Source: an uncultured Collinsella sp.
Lineage (GTDB): Bacteria; Actinomycetota; Coriobacteriia; Coriobacteriales; Coriobacteriaceae
Assembly (NCBI GenBank): GCA_902489295.1
Contig: CABTZM010000109.1
Coordinates: forward strand, 1 to 6,994
Length of the DNA: 6,994 nt
Reading direction: 5' to 3'
A program made the position numbers and the translations under genes. The notes under the pieces are model-generated. The model worked only from the letters and a program-made list of their open reading frames with translations, ran no database searches and was not told the origin of the DNA. Positions 5,753-6,994 of the stretch are shown here, piece after piece (position 1 is the first letter of the stretch; each line of letters opens with the position of its first letter).

Positions 5753-5777
5753 TCTTATGCGAGTGAGTCGGTTACGA

Positions 5778-6314
5778 CTACTTGGCGGCCTTACCCAGCT
5801 TGCGGCGGATGTGCTCGCCAACGTAGTGGATACCCTTGCCCTTGTAAGGCTCGGGAGGACGATGGCCGCGGATCTCAGCGGCGATCTGACCGACCTGCTG
5901 CTTGTTGATACCCTTGACGTTCACGTGGGTGTTGTCGGGAACCTCGAAGGTGATGCCCTCGGGAGCCTCGACGATCACGGGGTGCGAGAAGCCCAGGGAG
6001 AACTCGAGGTTCTTGCCCTTCTGCTGCACGCGGTAACCGACGCCGGCGAGCTCGAGCTTCTTCTCGAAGCCCTCGGAAACGCCAACAACCATGTTGTGGA
6101 TGAGGGCGCGGGTGAGGCCGTGGCGGGCACGGGTCTCACGCTCGTCGTCGGGACGGGAAACGGTGAGGACGTTGTCCTCGACGTTGATAGCGAGCTTCTC
6201 AAAGACATCGAGCTCGAGCTGGCCCTTGGGGCCCTTGACGACAACGTTGTTGCCGTTGACTGCCACTTCGACTCCGGCGGGAATCTGGACAGGCTTATTA
6301 CCGATACGAGACAC
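5778..6314 (-). CDS. rplF: 50S ribosomal protein L6, GTG start
   Basis: L6 sits near the factor-binding centre of the 50S subunit and contacts 23S rRNA by the sarcin-ricin loop. The 178-residue product begins MSRIGNKPVQIPAGVEVAVN and contains the two duplicated alpha/beta domains (about 8-82 and 83-170). The second domain has LELAGVGYRV (87-96) and the family signature PEPYKGKGIHYVGE (154-167). Start is GTG, supported by an AAAGGAG SD (6321-6327) with a 6-nt spacer and by the invariant SRIGNKP start of the family. It lies 33 nt downstream of rpsH. The stop is TAG. Confidence 0.98.
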   Translation of the reverse strand: MSRIGNKPVQIPAGVEVAVNGNNVVVKGPKGQLELDVFEKLAINVEDNVLTVSRPDDERETRARHGLTRALIHNMVVGVSEGFEKKLELAGVGYRVQQKGKNLEFSLGFSHPVIVEAPEGITFEVPDNTHVNVKGINKQQVGQIAAEIRGHRPPEPYKGKGIHYVGEHIRRKLGKAAK

Positions 6315-6347
6315 GGTGATCTCCTTTCCTTCTACCTACCGAGCGAA

Positions 6348-6746
6348 TTACCAGACGTAAGCGATGATCTCGCCGCCGACGTTGTGCTTGCGAGCATCGC
6401 GGTCGGTCATGACGCCATGGCTGGTGGAAATAATGGCGGTACCAAGGCCACCGCGGACGCGGGGCATGTCGGCAACGCCGGTGTACTTACGCAGGCCCGG
6501 CTTGGAAATGCGGCGGATGCCGTTGATGACCTTAGCCTTCTTGGGACCATACTTAAGCGTGATGTGCAGAGTCTTCTGGGGAACGGTGTCCTCGACATCG
6601 TAGCCCTCGATGTAGCCCTCCTCGTGCAGAACACGAGCGATCTCGACGAGCTTCTTGCTGCTCGGCATGGAGACCGTGGCCTTGTTCACAGAGTTAGCGT
6701 TACGGATGCGCGTAAGCATATCTGCGATCGGGTCTGTAAGGTTCAT
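6348..6746 (-). CDS. rpsH: 30S ribosomal protein S8
   Basis: S8 is a primary 16S rRNA-binding protein needed early in 30S assembly. In several bacteria it also represses translation of its own operon. The 132-residue product starts MNLTDPIADMLTRIRNAN, the canonical S8 opening. It ends with the signature GTAIISTSHGVMTDRDARKH (102-121) followed by NVGGEIIAYVW, the RNA-binding C-terminal domain. Start is ATG with AAGGAG (6754-6759) 7 nt upstream. Stop is TAA. Upstream lies a 119-nt spacer with a hairpin, a position of interest given S8's regulatory role elsewhere, although no S8 site was identified here. Confidence 0.98.
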   Translation of the reverse strand: MNLTDPIADMLTRIRNANSVNKATVSMPSSKKLVEIARVLHEEGYIEGYDVEDTVPQKTLHITLKYGPKKAKVINGIRRISKPGLRKYTGVADMPRVRGGLGTAIISTSHGVMTDRDARKHNVGGEIIAYVW

Positions 6747-6865
6747 ACAGATTCTCCTTCGTTCTTGATGAACACGTGCTCTTGGTTCTTCGCCGCCCTT
6801 AACGGCAAAGCCTAACTAGCGCGTTTTCCCTGTTCCAAACTGATGCTTGAAACGCTGGTAGTGAC
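6747..6865 (-). other. rpsN-rpsH spacer, non-coding
   Basis: This 119-nt gap between S14 and S8 holds one clear hairpin (6788-6810) and, near its left end, the rpsH SD. The near-palindrome GAGCACGTGTTC sits between them. I see no ORF, no convincing promoter and no U-tract terminator. Confidence 0.5.
6788..6810 (-). repeat. Hairpin upstream of rpsH
   Basis: In the minus-strand transcript CUUUGCCG pairs with CGGCGAAG (7 Watson-Crick pairs and one U-G) around a 7-nt loop, UUAAGGG. It ends about 40 nt before the rpsH start and has no U-run after it. It may be a leader control element or simply an mRNA structural feature. Confidence 0.55.
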
Positions 6866-6994
6866 TTACCAGCTGGCCTTCTTAACGCCGGGAAGCTCGC
6901 CCTTGAGTGCAAGCTCGCGGAAGCAGACACGGCACAGGCCGAACTTGCGGTACACAGAGTGCGGACGGCCGCAGCGCTGGCAGCGCGTGTACTC
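6866..6994 (-). CDS. rpsN: 30S ribosomal protein S14, zinc type, partial (N-terminus off window)
   Basis: The last 42 residues plus a TAA stop are visible, starting EYTRCQRCGRPHSVYRKFGL and ending KGELPGVKKASW. S14 is a 30S head protein close to the A site. The four cysteines CxxC-x12-CxxC (visible residues 5, 8, 21, 24) form the zinc ribbon of the short, type Z S14, normally 61 residues, so about 19 N-terminal residues should lie beyond the right edge. The FGLCR.CFREL block and the GVKKASW end are typical. The position just before rpsH agrees with the spc operon order. Confidence 0.96.
   Translation of the reverse strand, partial: EYTRCQRCGRPHSVYRKFGLCRVCFRELALKGELPGVKKASW

Noticed and set aside
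5757..6815. 352-codon open frame on the plus strand, opposite rplF and rpsH
   Set aside because: It is also in antisense register with both genes, explained by codon bias. The product is Asp/Leu/Val-rich with no family resemblance.

Overview
The window is an uninterrupted, entirely minus-strand stretch of a bacterial ribosomal-protein super-operon: the second half of the spc operon running into the IF-1/alpha-operon segment. In transcription order (right to left) it reads rpsN (partial), rpsH, rplF, rplR, rpsE, rpmD, rplO, secY, adk, map, infA, rpmJ, rpsM, rpsK. A ribosome-binding site for one more gene lies at the left edge. The order secY-adk-map-infA-rpmJ-rpsM-rpsK is the one used by Gram-positive bacteria. 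The DNA is GC-rich (roughly 58-60% by eye). The S14 protein is the short four-cysteine type, adenylate kinase has a four-cysteine LID, and strong Shine-Dalgarno (SD) sequences precede most genes. Together with the protein sequences this suggests an actinobacterium of the Coriobacteriia (Collinsella-like). That placement is inference from remembered family sequences, not a search.

Layout. Positions 6866-6994 hold the C-terminal part of S14. A 119-nt spacer with a hairpin (6747-6865) precedes S8 (rpsH) and L6 (rplF). A 75-nt spacer with a perfect 8-bp hairpin (5703-5777) precedes the tightly packed block rplR-rpsE-rpmD-rplO-secY-adk-map. Junctions in that block are 2-18 nt, or overlap by 4 nt (adk/map) and 7 nt (rplO/secY). 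Two longer non-coding spacers follow: map-infA (1304-1446, 143 nt) and infA-rpmJ (935-1084, 150 nt). They are the only places where new promoters or RNA control elements seem likely. The window ends with rpmJ, rpsM and rpsK, separated by 14 nt each.

The genes jointly supply small- and large-subunit ribosomal proteins, a translation initiation factor, the SecY membrane channel, adenylate kinase (adenine nucleotide balance) and methionine aminopeptidase (N-terminal processing of new proteins). I see no mobile element, CRISPR, tRNA, rRNA, clear intrinsic terminator or broken gene. I found no novel biological system here. The points worth a second look are spacer hairpins, start-codon choices and stop-codon use.
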